A stretch of DNA of 24,352 nt from Hypsibius dujardini. Lineage: Eukaryota; Tardigrada; Eutardigrada; Parachela; Hypsibiidae. Position 1 is the stretch's first letter, and each line of letters opens with the position of its first letter. Under the pieces are notes generated by a model, which was not told the origin of the DNA, did not search any database, and was given only the letters and a program-made list of their open reading frames with translations. The DNA lies in the NCBI GenBank assembly GCA_001579985.1, contig LRSR01010196.1:1-24352 (forward strand). Reading direction: 5' to 3'. Shown here piece by piece: positions 9,330 to 19,892 of the stretch. The position numbers and the translations under genes were made by a program.

Positions 9330-10161
9330 TTCTGCGGCGCAACAGAAACGACACTAGTTGAAGAAGCACTCACTAACCGTAAGAATAATTTCTCAAATGA
9401 ATGCTGTCCTCCAACCGGCAAGGCACTCGTCCGTTTTTCGGACTCCGTTGGAGGTGTTGCATAATTTCAACCCAGGAAAAAAAAGGATTCCACTTCCGGA
9501 CATGGAGGCATAACACCATCCTGCTGACCCACTGCACCAGTAAACAGTTACGCAATACTCATGGGAAGGGTTAGTTAGATCATTAGATCGTGATCACGAT
9601 GACAGAAAAGTTTTTTTGAACGATTATGCATAGTGGAGGAAGGAGCGCTCGACATACGACACTACTGCTTGCATGTATAATTCCAAGCCCGCTTGTCTGT
9701 CTTTCTGCCTGCCTGTCTATCTGTCTGTCTGTCTGCCTGTCTATCTGTCTGTCTGTCTGTCTGTCTACCAGTCTGTCTATCTGCTGTCTGCTATCTGTGC
9801 AGCTATGTATCTGTCTGTCTGCTTGTATGTCTGCCATATCTGGCTGTGTAAGCTTGCCTGTCGATATTTTTATTCTTTTCGAAATGTTCGTATGTCTGCG
9901 TGCCACTCCGTCGTATTATTCTTGTTTCCAGATAATGATGAGCACTTGGTTGAATCGCTTGGCCATTCAGACGCTAATTTGGACACCATTGTCTCAGAAA
10001 CTAATATAATTGTAAACTTTCTGGCTCCAAGAGAAAAGAGAATCCCCTATATACTGTTTGTGCCAGGCCGCCTTAAAATGAACCAACACACCACACCCTA
10101 TCACAATCCTTCACACATATATATGTACACAAGACAACTCAGACCAAAGTGTCAAAAAAGG
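9330..10161. other. Spacer between peroxidase and CHCHD7-like genes, with a TGTC repeat
   Basis: It holds a TGTC/TGCC repeat on the plus strand (about 9686-9835). A possible isolated plus-strand exon starts after a CAG at 9931 (reading NDEHLVESLGHSDANLDTIV), but no partner exon was found. Two short frames at about 9373-9555 have no splice or family support. Confidence 0.5.
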
Positions 10162-11202
10162 TTAATCAGCTATCCGGTCGCCGTGAATATCGTACTGTGC
10201 TTTTACTGCTTCTCTTTCCGATGGTGGAGGAAGGAATGGAAAGAGTTGTCGCTGACGCCGATCACGATACACTCGGGCCTGTCAAATAAGAATAACAATC
10301 GCAAACATTAGTCAATCAATCAATCAATCAACGAACAGCTTATATCCACGCCATCTAAATAACGTCTTTCAATTTAAATGAAAACTATTAGTAAATAATA
10401 ATCAAATACAGCTAGTTTCATCGCAAATTTTAATAGAATAAAAACAATGTTAAAAGAAAAAACTAAATGGGAAGCAATTGAATAATAACATTTACAATAA
10501 ATATCCTAATTTGTAAGTAAGTTTGTGGAATTTAAACTAAAAACTTTTTATGGATAAAATTTGTATTTTGTTATTTTATAAAAACATAAATCACATTCTA
10601 GCTAAAATAAATTTCCCAGTTTCGTCAATTTCATACTTCTAAATACATATTATTATTACTAGTATTTAAACAAAACTACAACCGATCAACCAATCAATCC
10701 ATCAATCAAGTCATCACCCGACCAACTTACAGAGAATAGCAATAATTAAATTAGCTTCTTAATCTTACCCAGAAAGTCTTGCAGAGATTGTAATTCTCAT
10801 GGTATGCCGTGCATTCGTCACCATCGTAGTTGTTTTGCGCCAGGCACTTGAAAGTCAAATTTGCCTCCTGCGAATGAGGAAAAAGGAATGAGGAATGAGG
10901 AAATAATAATCATTTCCAGAGTCAAACATAATAAGGCAATCAACAAATCAATCTAACGTAACAAACTGTAAATGTCAAGTAAATTCTTTACTCAAAGCCA
11001 GAAGTACGATATCATCACACTGTTCGTAGAATAAAGCAATAGCAGAACAATAGAAACGATAAAGAGAATGTCAAAAACATTTAGTTTGGCTCACGTGGAG
11101 GCAGGGATTATGAACGGCGAGGTCGGCTTTGGTTTTGGTGGATCGTTGAGTCGGCTCGGAGACGTCCACCGCAACTGCTCCACTCCCTTTCTGCTGCGAC
11201 AT
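10162..11202 (-). CDS. CHCHD7: CHCHD7/Cox23-type twin CX9C mitochondrial protein, 107 aa, three exons
   Basis: Exons are 11202-11095, 10867-10769 and 10278-10162 (TAA), of 108, 99 and 117 nt, with both introns phase 0. The protein has one CHCH domain. The first motif is C, nine residues, C, and spans the exon 1-2 junction (NPCLH then EANLTFKC). The second is CTAYHENYNLC, also with nine residues between cysteines. The core QNNYDGDEC and LCKTFW, followed by a basic stretch and FPFLPPPSERE, match the layout of animal CHCHD7, which is about 85 aa in human. By family knowledge it is a small intermembrane-space protein imported and oxidised by the Mia40 pathway and linked to cytochrome c oxidase assembly as Cox23 in yeast. 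There is no presequence, as expected. The N-terminal 31 residues before NPC are a longer, Thr/Ser/Lys-rich extension. It lies upstream of the peroxidase on the same strand, 832 bp away; a functional link is not implied. A CAG sits 14 nt before the ATG. Confidence 0.92.
10279..10768. repeat. AT-rich CHCHD7 intron 2 with (TCAA)n tracts
   Basis: A 490-bp intron with TCAATCAATCAATCAA near 10312-10330 and CAATCAATCCATCAATCAAG near 10689-10708, separated by A/T-rich sequence. The TCAA/TTGA family recurs at 17990-18063, 23576-23590 and 24068-24085. Confidence 0.7.
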
Positions 11203-11450
11203 TCGCAAATTCGACACTGGATAGCGAATTAAAATTGAATTCCGCTCAGCTAAAGTGCGTGGGATGACGACGAACCGTTAAAACCACTACAAACGGGAGT
11301 TTCTAAAATGGACAATAAACCTGCAGGAGCGTTGTTCGTTTTATGTTAATGCGCTCCCCGTCGATTGATGAATTGAAAAGAAAACACGACTAATCAAGAA
11401 GCACCAATCGATCAAGTGAGTGAACGGGAGGACCAGCTGCGTTCAATCAA

Positions 11451-11540
11451 TCGAGCAAGAAGCGTGACATTGCGATCATTCCATTTCCATTCCATTCGAG
11501 CAAGAAGCGTCACATTGCGATCATTCCAATTCCATTCCAT
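11451..11540. repeat. Two tandem copies of a 45-bp unit
   Basis: Positions 11451-11495 and 11496-11540 are head-to-tail copies differing at two positions. Each starts TCGAGCAAGAAGCGT and ends in a TCCATTCCAT run. It lies 250 bp upstream of the CHCHD7-like start, outside any gene. Confidence 0.9.
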
Positions 11541-12404
11541 TCTATTTCCGCCGTATTTCTCAACATCCTCCGTTCAGGTATGCATTTCTTCACGCCTGTC
11601 AAGGATTCTAACTGAACGTATTTTTCGGCATAATAATTGATATTTTTTTAGCTCTATGCTCCTTATTTGTCACTTACTGCGCGTTCTAATCTCCTTTTAG
11701 TCGCCAGGGTCGCCGCGCTTTTCATTCTTTTCATTCTGCGATTGTTTCCCAAAAACGACTACGAAACATTACCGCGACACGGTCGCTCTCATTTACGAAT
11801 GAGGGTATATAGATCCGGCCTGCATCGAAGTGGAAACTTGCAAAAGTCCGCCAGAGCCAATCATTTGATTGATTGATGTTTTGATTGGCGTGGGCAATTT
11901 CCGTCAATCAATATATTGATCAATCTTTCAATCAATAATCTGACCGTGTGCTGGCATGGTTTTACGTCCCTTCCCTTTGGTGGTAGGTACGGCGACGTTT
12001 GATTGCCTAGTGTGACGGGAGGGGCTAAATGTTACTTCGCGAATACGGTCTCGTGTGAGATGTCGGCTGAACGGAGCGGCGAACCACGAGAATGAAACGA
12101 CTACACGTCGAACCGGAAGTGTGACGTCATCGTTGCCGTACTTTCACTCGATTTCCAGTTCTCCGACGGGATGGACAATTTCCTTTCATGGTGACGATCC
12201 TGGTCGGTTTGGCAGAGTGTAGTGGACGAACTCGTACGTCTATAATTGGAATAAGAGTAAATTAAGTCGTGTTGCATTTACATTAATGCCATATAATGAA
12301 AGAAAAAAGTACCTAGACATTATAGACGTGGAGTATGGCATCCTCCGTCTTCTCAGCTCTTCCTGTAGGAGTTGTAGAAGTAGAACAAAAATGAGAAAAA
12401 AAAT
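11541..12404. other. Intergenic, no gene recognised
   Basis: No splice-flanked or family-like frame. It contains several ATTGAT/CAATCAAT repeats (about 11867-11936). The frame at 12240-12440 runs into the 5S rRNA gene and is not coding. Confidence 0.5.
12394..12404 (-). terminator. Pol III oligo-T terminator of the 5S gene
   Basis: The coding strand has a run of T immediately after the 3' helix of the 5S RNA. Confidence 0.85.
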
Positions 12405-12522
12405 GCCTGCAACACCCGGTGTTCCCAAGCGGTCACCCATCTAAGTACTAACCGGGCCCGACGCAGCTTATCTTCCGAGATCGAACGGGATCGGGAGCAT
12501 TCTACGTGGTATGGTCGCAGGC
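12405..12522 (-). rRNA. 5S ribosomal RNA gene, intact
   Basis: The minus strand reads GCCTGCGACCATACCACGT at the 5' end and closes with GGTGTTGCAGGC. The two ends pair (helix I, one G-U pair). The diagnostic internal segments GTCGGGCCCGGTTAGTACTT and GATGGGTGACCGC are present, and the RNA is about 118-120 nt, the normal size. The internal promoter elements (box A and box C regions) are intact. A run of eight T on the coding strand directly follows (12404-12397), the normal RNA polymerase III terminator. This looks functional rather than a decayed copy. Only one copy is in the window. Confidence 0.97.
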
Positions 12523-12654
12523 GAGAGTTCACTTTTAATTTGACCTCCGGTGAAGGTTGTACATAAACCTGTATATATACTTTATGCATTATATATGCTT
12601 TTGCGACTAATGTTGCCACACCCCACATTAAAGAAATAATATAAACTCCAGTTT

Positions 12655-12790
12655 CTTTCTGCATTTCTGCATCTATGGGCTAAAAAATGTGTGCTCATAG
12701 GTAAGTCCTAAAACTCCTCGCAGCCTTGCTGTGTAATATTTTGTGGACTCCGGTGGAAATAGTCCGTGGCCCAGCGCAGTACGGAGTATT
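12655..12790 (+). ncRNA. Candidate spliced-leader (SL) RNA
   Basis: No reference match is claimed; the call rests on layout. Stem I pairs ATCTATGGGC (12671-12680) with GCTCATAGGT (12693-12702), ten pairs with two G-U, across a 12-nt loop. The GT of a strong donor (CATAG then GTAAGT, cut after 12700) lies in this stem. Stem II is CGCAG/CTGTG (12719-12733). A single-stranded Sm-like site follows (AATATTTTGTGG, 12735-12746). Stem III closes ACTCCG (12747-12752) with CGGAGT (12782-12787). SL exon with donor in stem I, then a middle hairpin, Sm site and 3' hairpin is the known plan of metazoan SL RNAs. The 5' end is not defined; the leader would be roughly 30-45 nt ending GTGCTCATAG. Adjacent 5S rRNA is a linkage known for SL genes in nematodes. 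It lacks the terminal ATG of typical flatworm leaders. U1 snRNA was considered and does not fit. Confidence 0.55.
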
Positions 12791-13853
12791 ATAATTTATT
12801 CGCGTGAAACTCCAACAACCGCTCTTCGCCATGCTTCTTCTTAAAAATAATGTGAAGCAGCCATTGTTAAGGCCTGATTAGGTACCTTCAGCCACAAACT
12901 CAACTCGATCCCATTGTTGGTTTTTATGAAGACTCCAATCTTGATAAATCCTCAGATATGCATAAATCTTGGTATCTCGATTTCCGCGTTTGATTTAGTT
13001 TGTCTTTTCGCACGTTTTAATTTCAACCTAATTTAATTTGTGTGACAGCCCAACACCTTAGGAGCATACTAATACCAAACTGGTTGCGAGCATGCAGCAT
13101 ACCGAGAAGCTATACACCGCGAAGCGAGGAGCACTTTTCAAAAAGCAATTTGAATGACAAAATCTTGCCGAGTTTCCATCAGATTATCGGGCACTGTATC
13201 TCTCGGAAAGGCACCCGTCTCATCAAACGTTTTTTCGCTGCGTTATTGTAAGGGGCTATCCAAAACATGTTCTGCTTTTCCGGAAGGAATTATTTTTTGT
13301 GTAGCAAGTGAGGGTGTGACCTGGGTCATCATTGAGATCGGGTCTGCCATTGATGTTTGTCTGGAATTTTTCTGGATGTGAATTTAATTATTTTTTTGGC
13401 CTGTAATGGATACTCACATGAACAGGCGTTGTAACGAAGAAAACTTCGAGGCAGTGGGATGAGTAGTGACCGAGACATGACGGTTCTAAGTTTTAGCTCG
13501 AAAGCATTCCCGAAAGAATTCCCGGTATAATTGCTGTTCACTCCCATGCCGTTTACGATCCAGCCAAACCCCAGTTGAATGAGCGACTCGGTGGTACCAC
13601 ATCCCAGCGTGTGCACTTCATTAAAAGATCACCTCATCATTCATATTTACATGAACCAGCCAACAGCCACGGAAATCAAGCAGTCATCGATAAACGCAAA
13701 ACCAAATGCGTATGCTTCAACAATGAAACATTACATAGCAACTGTCAAACAGGAGGGAAAAAAACAGCAGCCATCGCTAGAATCCAAAACAAAAACTTAT
13801 ATATCGCTCGGAGAAATGGGGAAAAAGGAAATAAGGTGGAGGAATCGCACGCT
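12791..13853. other. Intergenic region downstream of BAP1
   Basis: No supported exon. Frames at 13042-13381, 13329-13616 and 13575-14003 have no splice or family support, and the last runs antisense into the final BAP1 exon. Confidence 0.5.
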
Positions 13854-14343
13854 TCAGAAAGCGCGACCACGCTTTGCCTTGTGACGTGGATTGGTGTTGC
13901 TGTTGTTGTTGTCGGAGTTGCGGCGGTTGGAGCGCGGCTTCAACACCGACTCCTCCGGCTCCAGCGGGGCACTTTCTCGCTTCTTCGGCACGCCCATCGG
14001 TAGGATGGCGTGCACGTCTTCCTCTGTCAGCACATCCGGGAGTTCGATCAGTCGCTTCAGGAGGAATGGGATAAAGTCATCCGAGTCTACTTCCCGGTCC
14101 TCCGCTTCGATCTGAAAAAATACAGACAACACCCATGAGAAATTGAAGATCGGCGCAGAAAAAACTGACGAATAGAAGGCATACCGCAATTTGAGTCTTT
14201 TTGGCGTTTGCCTCGACAATCTTTCCGTACAACGTGACGCGCTCCTCTTCCAGCACCTTGATTGTCTCTACTGAGTTCTGAAATCAATGAATATATGTAA
14301 CTATGAGGATTTATATCAAGAACTATCAATCTGTAACAGAGGT

Positions 14344-14410
<67 letters not shown>

Positions 14411-15483
14411 GTCTATTTGCCTGCCTATCTGTCTGCCTGACTGACTGACTATTTATCTGCTTGTCTGTCTATCGATCTTTATGAAACACTACGCACCAGG
14501 ACTTTCTGCAAATTTACACCCTCCCGCCGAAGTTGCCGCACCGTAGCCTCCAGTTGTGCCAGTCTTTTACCGAGGTTCTGTTCATCAACCGGCACCCATT
14601 GTCCCTCCTTGCCCTTCGACAGTTTGAGCTTCGGGCCAGGAAAAGGGGAGACAGTGACGCTGCTAGCCATGCCTGTTGCGACAGAAAGGACGGGGATAGC
14701 AGTCTGACGCCGTCGAGTCCGTGGGCCGGACCGGTGAGTATCGGCTCCTGTAGGCGAAGCATTGCATGTTACAGCCGAGTACTTTTACAAATGACACGAC
14801 CAGCCAGACAGATAAACAAACAGACATAAAAAACAGAAAAGACCTACAGGCACACAAACAAACAGCACTAAAGAGATCATACTGGGCATATAGACAGATA
14901 GACACAGATCGGTTGACTGACAGACAAACAATGCGGTAGATAGACAGTACGATAGACAGACATAACGAAATATAGACAAAGGGGTAGGAGGTGGGACATC
15001 AATCAATCACTCGTTCAGGCACAGAGACAATACCTGCCGGCATCTCCATTATCACACTTGGTTCTCGCCGGCTGGGAGGTGTGGTGCCGATTTCTGAGGA
15101 ATGCACAGAATGAGATGTCTTTTGCCGCTTGGTGATAGGCAATGTTTTCCGCGATCTTATTCCCAGAGTTTTGACAAACTCCTCTAGGACTTCTGTTTTG
15201 GCCTCGGTCGGTAGAGCTTGCCCTTGCGGCCAAGCTGCTGATTTGGCAGGATATTGAACATCACTGGCACTCAAACTAGATGTTCGACTTCGAAGACTGT
15301 AACCGGGAGCGTATTCTGTAAAAGGAAAAAAAATCAGAACAATTGTTCTGATAAACTAAACTACGACTTACTTTCAGCCAACTAGTACATGTTTGTCGAG
15401 GTTCCGCCTAGGTTTCGCCATCAGTAATTTACCAGCCTATATTTTGCTTGCTTGCCTGCGTGTCCAATTGTCCACCCCCTAAC

Positions 15484-15519
<36 letters not shown>

Positions 15520-18321
15520 CTGTCTGTATCTGTCCTGTCTAGCAGAAATACCTTCCGGTTCTTCCCCCTTGACGCGAGCCAGAGGAATATCATCATCCCC
15601 TATTAGATCCAGAGAAGCATATGATTGCCCGGGCAACGCCGGACTGGAACACCGAGCGGCATCCTCTGTAAACGAAGTTGTGAGTCCGGTCCCCGTTTCC
15701 CTCTTGAAAGCCGCTAGTTTTTCCTCCGCTTCCAGAAGATCTGCCTTATTCTTGGTCACCGCTTTGTGAAAGAAGTCTAAGATCATGTCTGAGTGGGAGA
15801 GCAAGTCTTCCGGCTGTTGCGGTAGATGGATTGGCACTTCCTCCGGCCTGGCTGACAGCGGTACACGTGCCTGGACCAATAATGACAAGTGACTTTTGAT
15901 CTCAAGAGAATCAAACACTTTGGAACGTATTTTAAGCAAATTATCAATTTATTTAATGGACAAGCGTTATTTAAAATGGTATCTAAAATTACCTGGAATG
16001 TTTCCAAAAAGGAGGGGAACTCGTCGGGATATTCTAGGGCGCTTGCACCGAGATCTGCCTTCATGTCTATCAAGGATTGGAAGGCGTCCGACAGTTTGGT
16101 CTGCACGGCAGCCATCTCTCGAATAGCGATAGCACGTTGGGAGGCTTTGACAATGAGGACATTGTTCAGCACGGTCGGAGTGGCTTCCTTCATCCGCTGC
16201 CGCACGACAGTACGACATTTTTCAGTCCAGTCTTCACCGGGAGAGACACTGCCTGAAACGGAACTGACATGAACCGAAAGAAAAAAAAAACATAAACAAA
16301 AGATGAAGGGAGAGCAATAGATAGACGGACAGACAAGCAGACAGACAGTAAGACAAGTAGACAGACAGACCAACCGACAGATAAAGAGACAGACAGACAG
16401 ATAGACAGGCAGACAATCAAACAGGAAAATGAAATAAGAGTCCGAACAGTCAGGCAGAAGGAGGGTGAAGGGGGGGATAGACAAGCATCTGGAGTTGATA
16501 AGTTTCACTAACCATGTGAGATAGGGTACTCTTTGAGCCCGTCTAATTCGAAAAGCACATTGTCAATCACCAGGTATGTGACATAATGAAAGGCGTCCAC
16601 AGTTGATGCGTTCCAAACGTAGCCGGCGCTGGGCCGACTGGATGACGTCAGTTTAGCGTTCACACAGGCCGAGTAGTTGGACGCAGCCCTAAATAAAGAA
16701 TAAAGAAGAAAAAGAGTCAATTCAATCAAATTTGACCTGATAGGTATTGAGAAGGAGGTAGACACACGATGCGCGGCGATTGTGGAAGACCGCCATATCT
16801 GCACTATTCCCCACAGCCAGACCCTTGGCCTGCAAGGCAAATCAGGCAGTTAAAAGGCAATTCTGGTAGAAAAGAACGCGATTCCGTTGGTAGATATGAC
16901 ATATGTGACAAGACTAACCTCGGGATTCATATTGGCTGTGAATTCTTTGAATGCCGTTAGTCGTTCGCCAAGCGGAAGATTGGGACTGTTGAGGAGGATC
17001 GCCAAGGCAGCGTACGTGGCGCAGGCATTGTCCACTTTCTAATATTATATATCCTCAATTTTAGGTCTCATAAACAACAAATTACGATTAAATTTTAGCA
17101 ATTTTTATATCATTTTAATTTAATTCCGTTGGCTAATGCACAGAGTATTTCTAAATAACGGAACACTTATTACAGTTTTGAAAAAAGACTTAAAAACCCT
17201 TTTTCGTTAATTGAACGGAAGATTAAAATAATTTAAAATTCTATTTTAAAACAAATTCTATTTTAATGAAACGAAAAATTAAGGGACATTTGTGAAGACA
17301 AACGAGTGCGCTTCACTCATTTCCAACGGCATTTTAGATAGATAAAAATAATTTAAGGATTATTAATTGTAAGCTGCACAAATAGATGAATCAACTGAGA
17401 GCGAGCTCAGTGTTATTTAAATATATTTTAAATACATTTCAAATGGCTAAAACAGCGTCGTCCGATTTTAAATAAAACATTATTAGGATTTCTACTTTAA
17501 ATATTAGAATTTTTTTAATGCAAACACGTCATTTAAAGGACACTCAGTGAGCTGCAGTATGTTAAATACTAGTAAATACTACAACCAATCAATGAAATCA
17601 ATGAAATCAATGAATCAAGCGATTGGAGTCATTCTGACTAACCTGATGCGGGAAAAACATGCCGTTAACGATGGCCTCGTCACGGACGAACTTTTGCTGC
17701 AAATCTTTGTCGTAACGCCGCTGATTCCTATCGTTATTGACCTTGTAGAGGAAGATGATGCCAAAGATGTCCTCGTCCGCGTGGCTTCGGAAGGGAGCTT
17801 CCATGGTGTAGCAGTCCGTCACGTCCACCTTATCCGGACCAACTGCAAGGGACACGATCTATGGTAATGACAAGATATTAAAACTAATAACATTTGCCTC
17901 CCTGCAAGTTGGAAAGACTGAAAAAAGCATTTGAAACTCGCTCATCGTAGCAATCAACCAGCAGAGTCAGTCATCGTAATAAATAATAATCAATCAATCA
18001 ATCAACGTCTCAATCAGCCGGCAGAGTCAGGCATCGTAATGAGTGATAATCAACCAATCAATTAACGACTCTTGCTGTCAAATAGTCCAACAGGAATATT
18101 CAGCTCAATATATAGAAATAATAATCTCCCAGGGAAGAAACGGAAAGGAAGCTGGTCTTACGGAGATCTCCGATGAGTAGCTCGAATAATCCCGGGTCTG
18201 ATTCGAGTTCGAAGAAGGATTCGTTGATGTCGAGGAGAGTTTTGGAAATTTGCTGGCCGTATTTGGCTTTGTGATGCTCCAACATCTGCTCCGGTGAAAG
18301 GGGATGCTTTTTTCCAGCCAT
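13854..18321 (-). CDS. BAP1: BAP1/Calypso ubiquitin C-terminal hydrolase (PR-DUB catalytic subunit), 726 aa, 11 exons
   Basis: Exons, in transcription order: 18321-18162, 17842-17643, 17038-16919, 16829-16768, 16688-16513, 16252-15993, 15870-15552, 15315-15034, 14747-14497, 14277-14185 and 14111-13854 (TGA). The total of 2181 nt is phase-consistent throughout; human BAP1 is 729 aa. The UCH domain (about residues 38-270) contains [14 protein letters not shown], the oxyanion Gln120 (FFPHQ), catalytic Cys126 (NACATYA), His215 (DAFHYV) and Asp230 ([12 protein letters not shown]). The six-residue Q-C and fifteen-residue H-D spacings equal those of human BAP1. A long variable middle follows, then a coiled region and a C-terminal ULD-like helix ([14 protein letters not shown]) with a basic, Asn-rich tail ([11 protein letters not shown]). 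BAP1/Calypso with ASX removes ubiquitin from histone H2A in the nucleus. UCHL5 is the alternative, but the length, ESDPGLF start and basic tail favour BAP1. There is a 33-residue N-terminal extension relative to human, and I found no HNHY-like HCF1-binding motif. The intron of 73 nt (14184-14112) is among the shortest. Confidence 0.93.
14344..14472. repeat. (TGTC)n microsatellite in BAP1 intron 9
   Basis: About 65 bp of perfect TGTC units followed by degenerate TGTCTATC/TGCC units. It reads GACA in the BAP1 transcript, opposite to intron 8. Confidence 0.95.
14800..14985. repeat. GACA-type repeat in BAP1 intron 8
   Basis: Degenerate CAGACA/TAGACA units on the plus strand, so TGTC-type in the BAP1 transcript. 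Confidence 0.8.
15483..15540. repeat. (TGTC)n microsatellite in BAP1 intron 7
   Basis: About 36 bp of perfect TGTC units plus degenerate copies, next to the exon 7 donor. It is GACA-type in the BAP1 transcript. Confidence 0.9.
16317..16425. repeat. GACA-type repeat in BAP1 intron 5
   Basis: TAGACAGACAGACCAA-like units on the plus strand, TGTC-type in the BAP1 transcript. Confidence 0.85.
17951..18070. repeat. Two tandem copies of a 60-bp unit in BAP1 intron 1
   Basis: 17951-18010 and 18011-18070 align end to end without gaps and differ at nine positions. Each unit contains GCAGAGTCAG and a TCAATCAA tail, so the tetranucleotide tract is embedded in a longer duplicated unit. Confidence 0.9.
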
Positions 18322-19892
18322 TTTATTGCTGGCGGTCAGGCCGGGAGAATACCAACGAGCGGCTTAATTTCAAGATGACCAGAGAAGCAAGCGCTTTGAG
18401 ACAAACAAAAACCTCAACTTCGACTGAACCCCTGACCTGAAAAGCCCCGCCCACCCCTGGCAAAATGAGGGCGTGGCCTACCCTCTATAATCCAGCTCAC
18501 CAGACAAATTCAGCATCTTCCAAACGATTCCGGCCTGGAAACTTGAAAATCCTTTTCATTCTGCCTGAATGGATATTTTTAAAGAAGGAAAGATCCGCAC
18601 AAACACAAAGGAACAGAAAGAGAAACTGGGCAGATAAGGATGCAGACACATACGCGGGTACAGACGCAGACGCAAAACACCTACACCGACGTTGACACAG
18701 ACACCGAAAAAAACACAAACAATACAGACACAGAAACAGACACAGACACATACAAAGAAACAGACACGGACACAGACACAAACAAAGACAAAGACACAGA
18801 CACAAACACAAAAACAGACATAGACACAGACATCGACATAGACACCGACATAGACACAGACACAGACGGAACATATACAGGGATACCTGTACGCCATACT
18901 TTACTGTGCCTGTCTGTCGATCTCTGTTTTGCGAATGTGTCCTTAGAGGGCTCCCCAACATGAACGGACCACACTGCCACAACATCACGTCGACCTGACC
19001 TCCACGACATCCGCTAGACCCCCCCCCCTCAGCGGCGAGATTCATGAAGAGTTAACGTGACCCGCCAACTTCTACGCGCAGAGTTTTTACCGCGAACATG
19101 ACTCACAGTCATGGCATTTGTCTGCCTCTGTCTCTCCGCTCGCTCCATTCAGCCAAAATAGTTTCATGTTTCCCATAAACATCAACCGCGCGCGTTCCTC
19201 CTAAAGTATACACACACATACATTCAGATATATATGCGCAGCAAAAGCGGCAGACACGATGCGTAGGTTCCCCCTAAATCCTCATTACACATCGTGTCTT
19301 CTTTCGATCGAGGCCTCGCCTCTCCATCCCGCCACACACACACCAGACGACGGACGGACCACATGGATCGACGGAGAGCAATCTCCCAAACGTAATCAGG
19401 AAGGCTCTTTCCGCCGGCACGTCATTTGCCTGGAACAGTCACCCATCCTCACTCTTTCTTTTTCTGCTTCCGTCTGAAAGCGAGTCGAAGGCGAGCGAGA
19501 GAGACAGGCAGAAGATCTCATGGAATTCGTGCCTTCTAAACTTAAACTTTAACTAGAGTACCGCGAGCGGAAGAGAGACAGAAGCAGCGACACTGTTGCA
19601 GTCGTTCGTGACGGAGAGTTCTTCCAACGCTGAGATAAAGCAGTGAGAGAGAGAATAGAGTAGTGGAAGCTGAAAGAACGCACGAGGGACGGTTTACCAC
19701 TGTGTGTGTGATAAGAAGGGCTGTAGGTTCCGTCTGTCGCGGCTCTCAGTGTTTGGGGTGGCGTGGTACGTGTCTGTGTGGTGTCTGTGCCTTGTCAGCA
19801 GCTTTCAGGGAGGACGAAGAACCCTTTCTTTAATCCTCAAGGTGTATTAGGTGTTAGCTCTAAGACATCTACCGTCACTCTGATTGTCCACT
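18322..19892. promoter_or_regulatory. Divergent intergenic region between BAP1 and the PDZ-LIM gene
   Basis: The two start codons (18321 minus, 19893 plus) face away from each other, so both promoters and any untranslated first exons must lie here or use leaders from elsewhere. The left half carries an ACAGACAC-type repeat (about 18600-18870). The right half is GA/CT-rich with AGAGAGAG runs (about 19490-19660). No TATA box or defined element can be assigned with confidence. Confidence 0.45.
18600..18870. repeat. ACAGAC/GACACA hexanucleotide-type repeat
   Basis: About 270 bp of GACACAGACACA units with point variants. It produces long Asp/Thr or Cys/Val frames on both strands that are artefacts. 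Confidence 0.9.

Noticed and set aside
9373-9555. Short minus-strand frame and overlapping plus-strand frame upstream of the peroxidase
   Set aside because: Neither has convincing splice sites in phase with a neighbour nor a family match.
12240-12664. Minus-strand frames overlapping the 5S rRNA gene
   Set aside because: The same bases form an intact 5S rRNA with terminator; the frames have no family similarity.
12671-12787. U1 or other spliceosomal snRNA instead of an SL RNA
   Set aside because: U1 carries ACTTACCT at its 5' end to pair with donors. This element carries a donor itself (GTAAGT) on the strand that also has the Sm-like site and hairpins in the right order.
13575-14115. Plus-strand frames antisense to the last BAP1 exon
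   Set aside because: The minus strand here carries the end of a clear, phase-consistent BAP1 gene; the plus frames are shadows.
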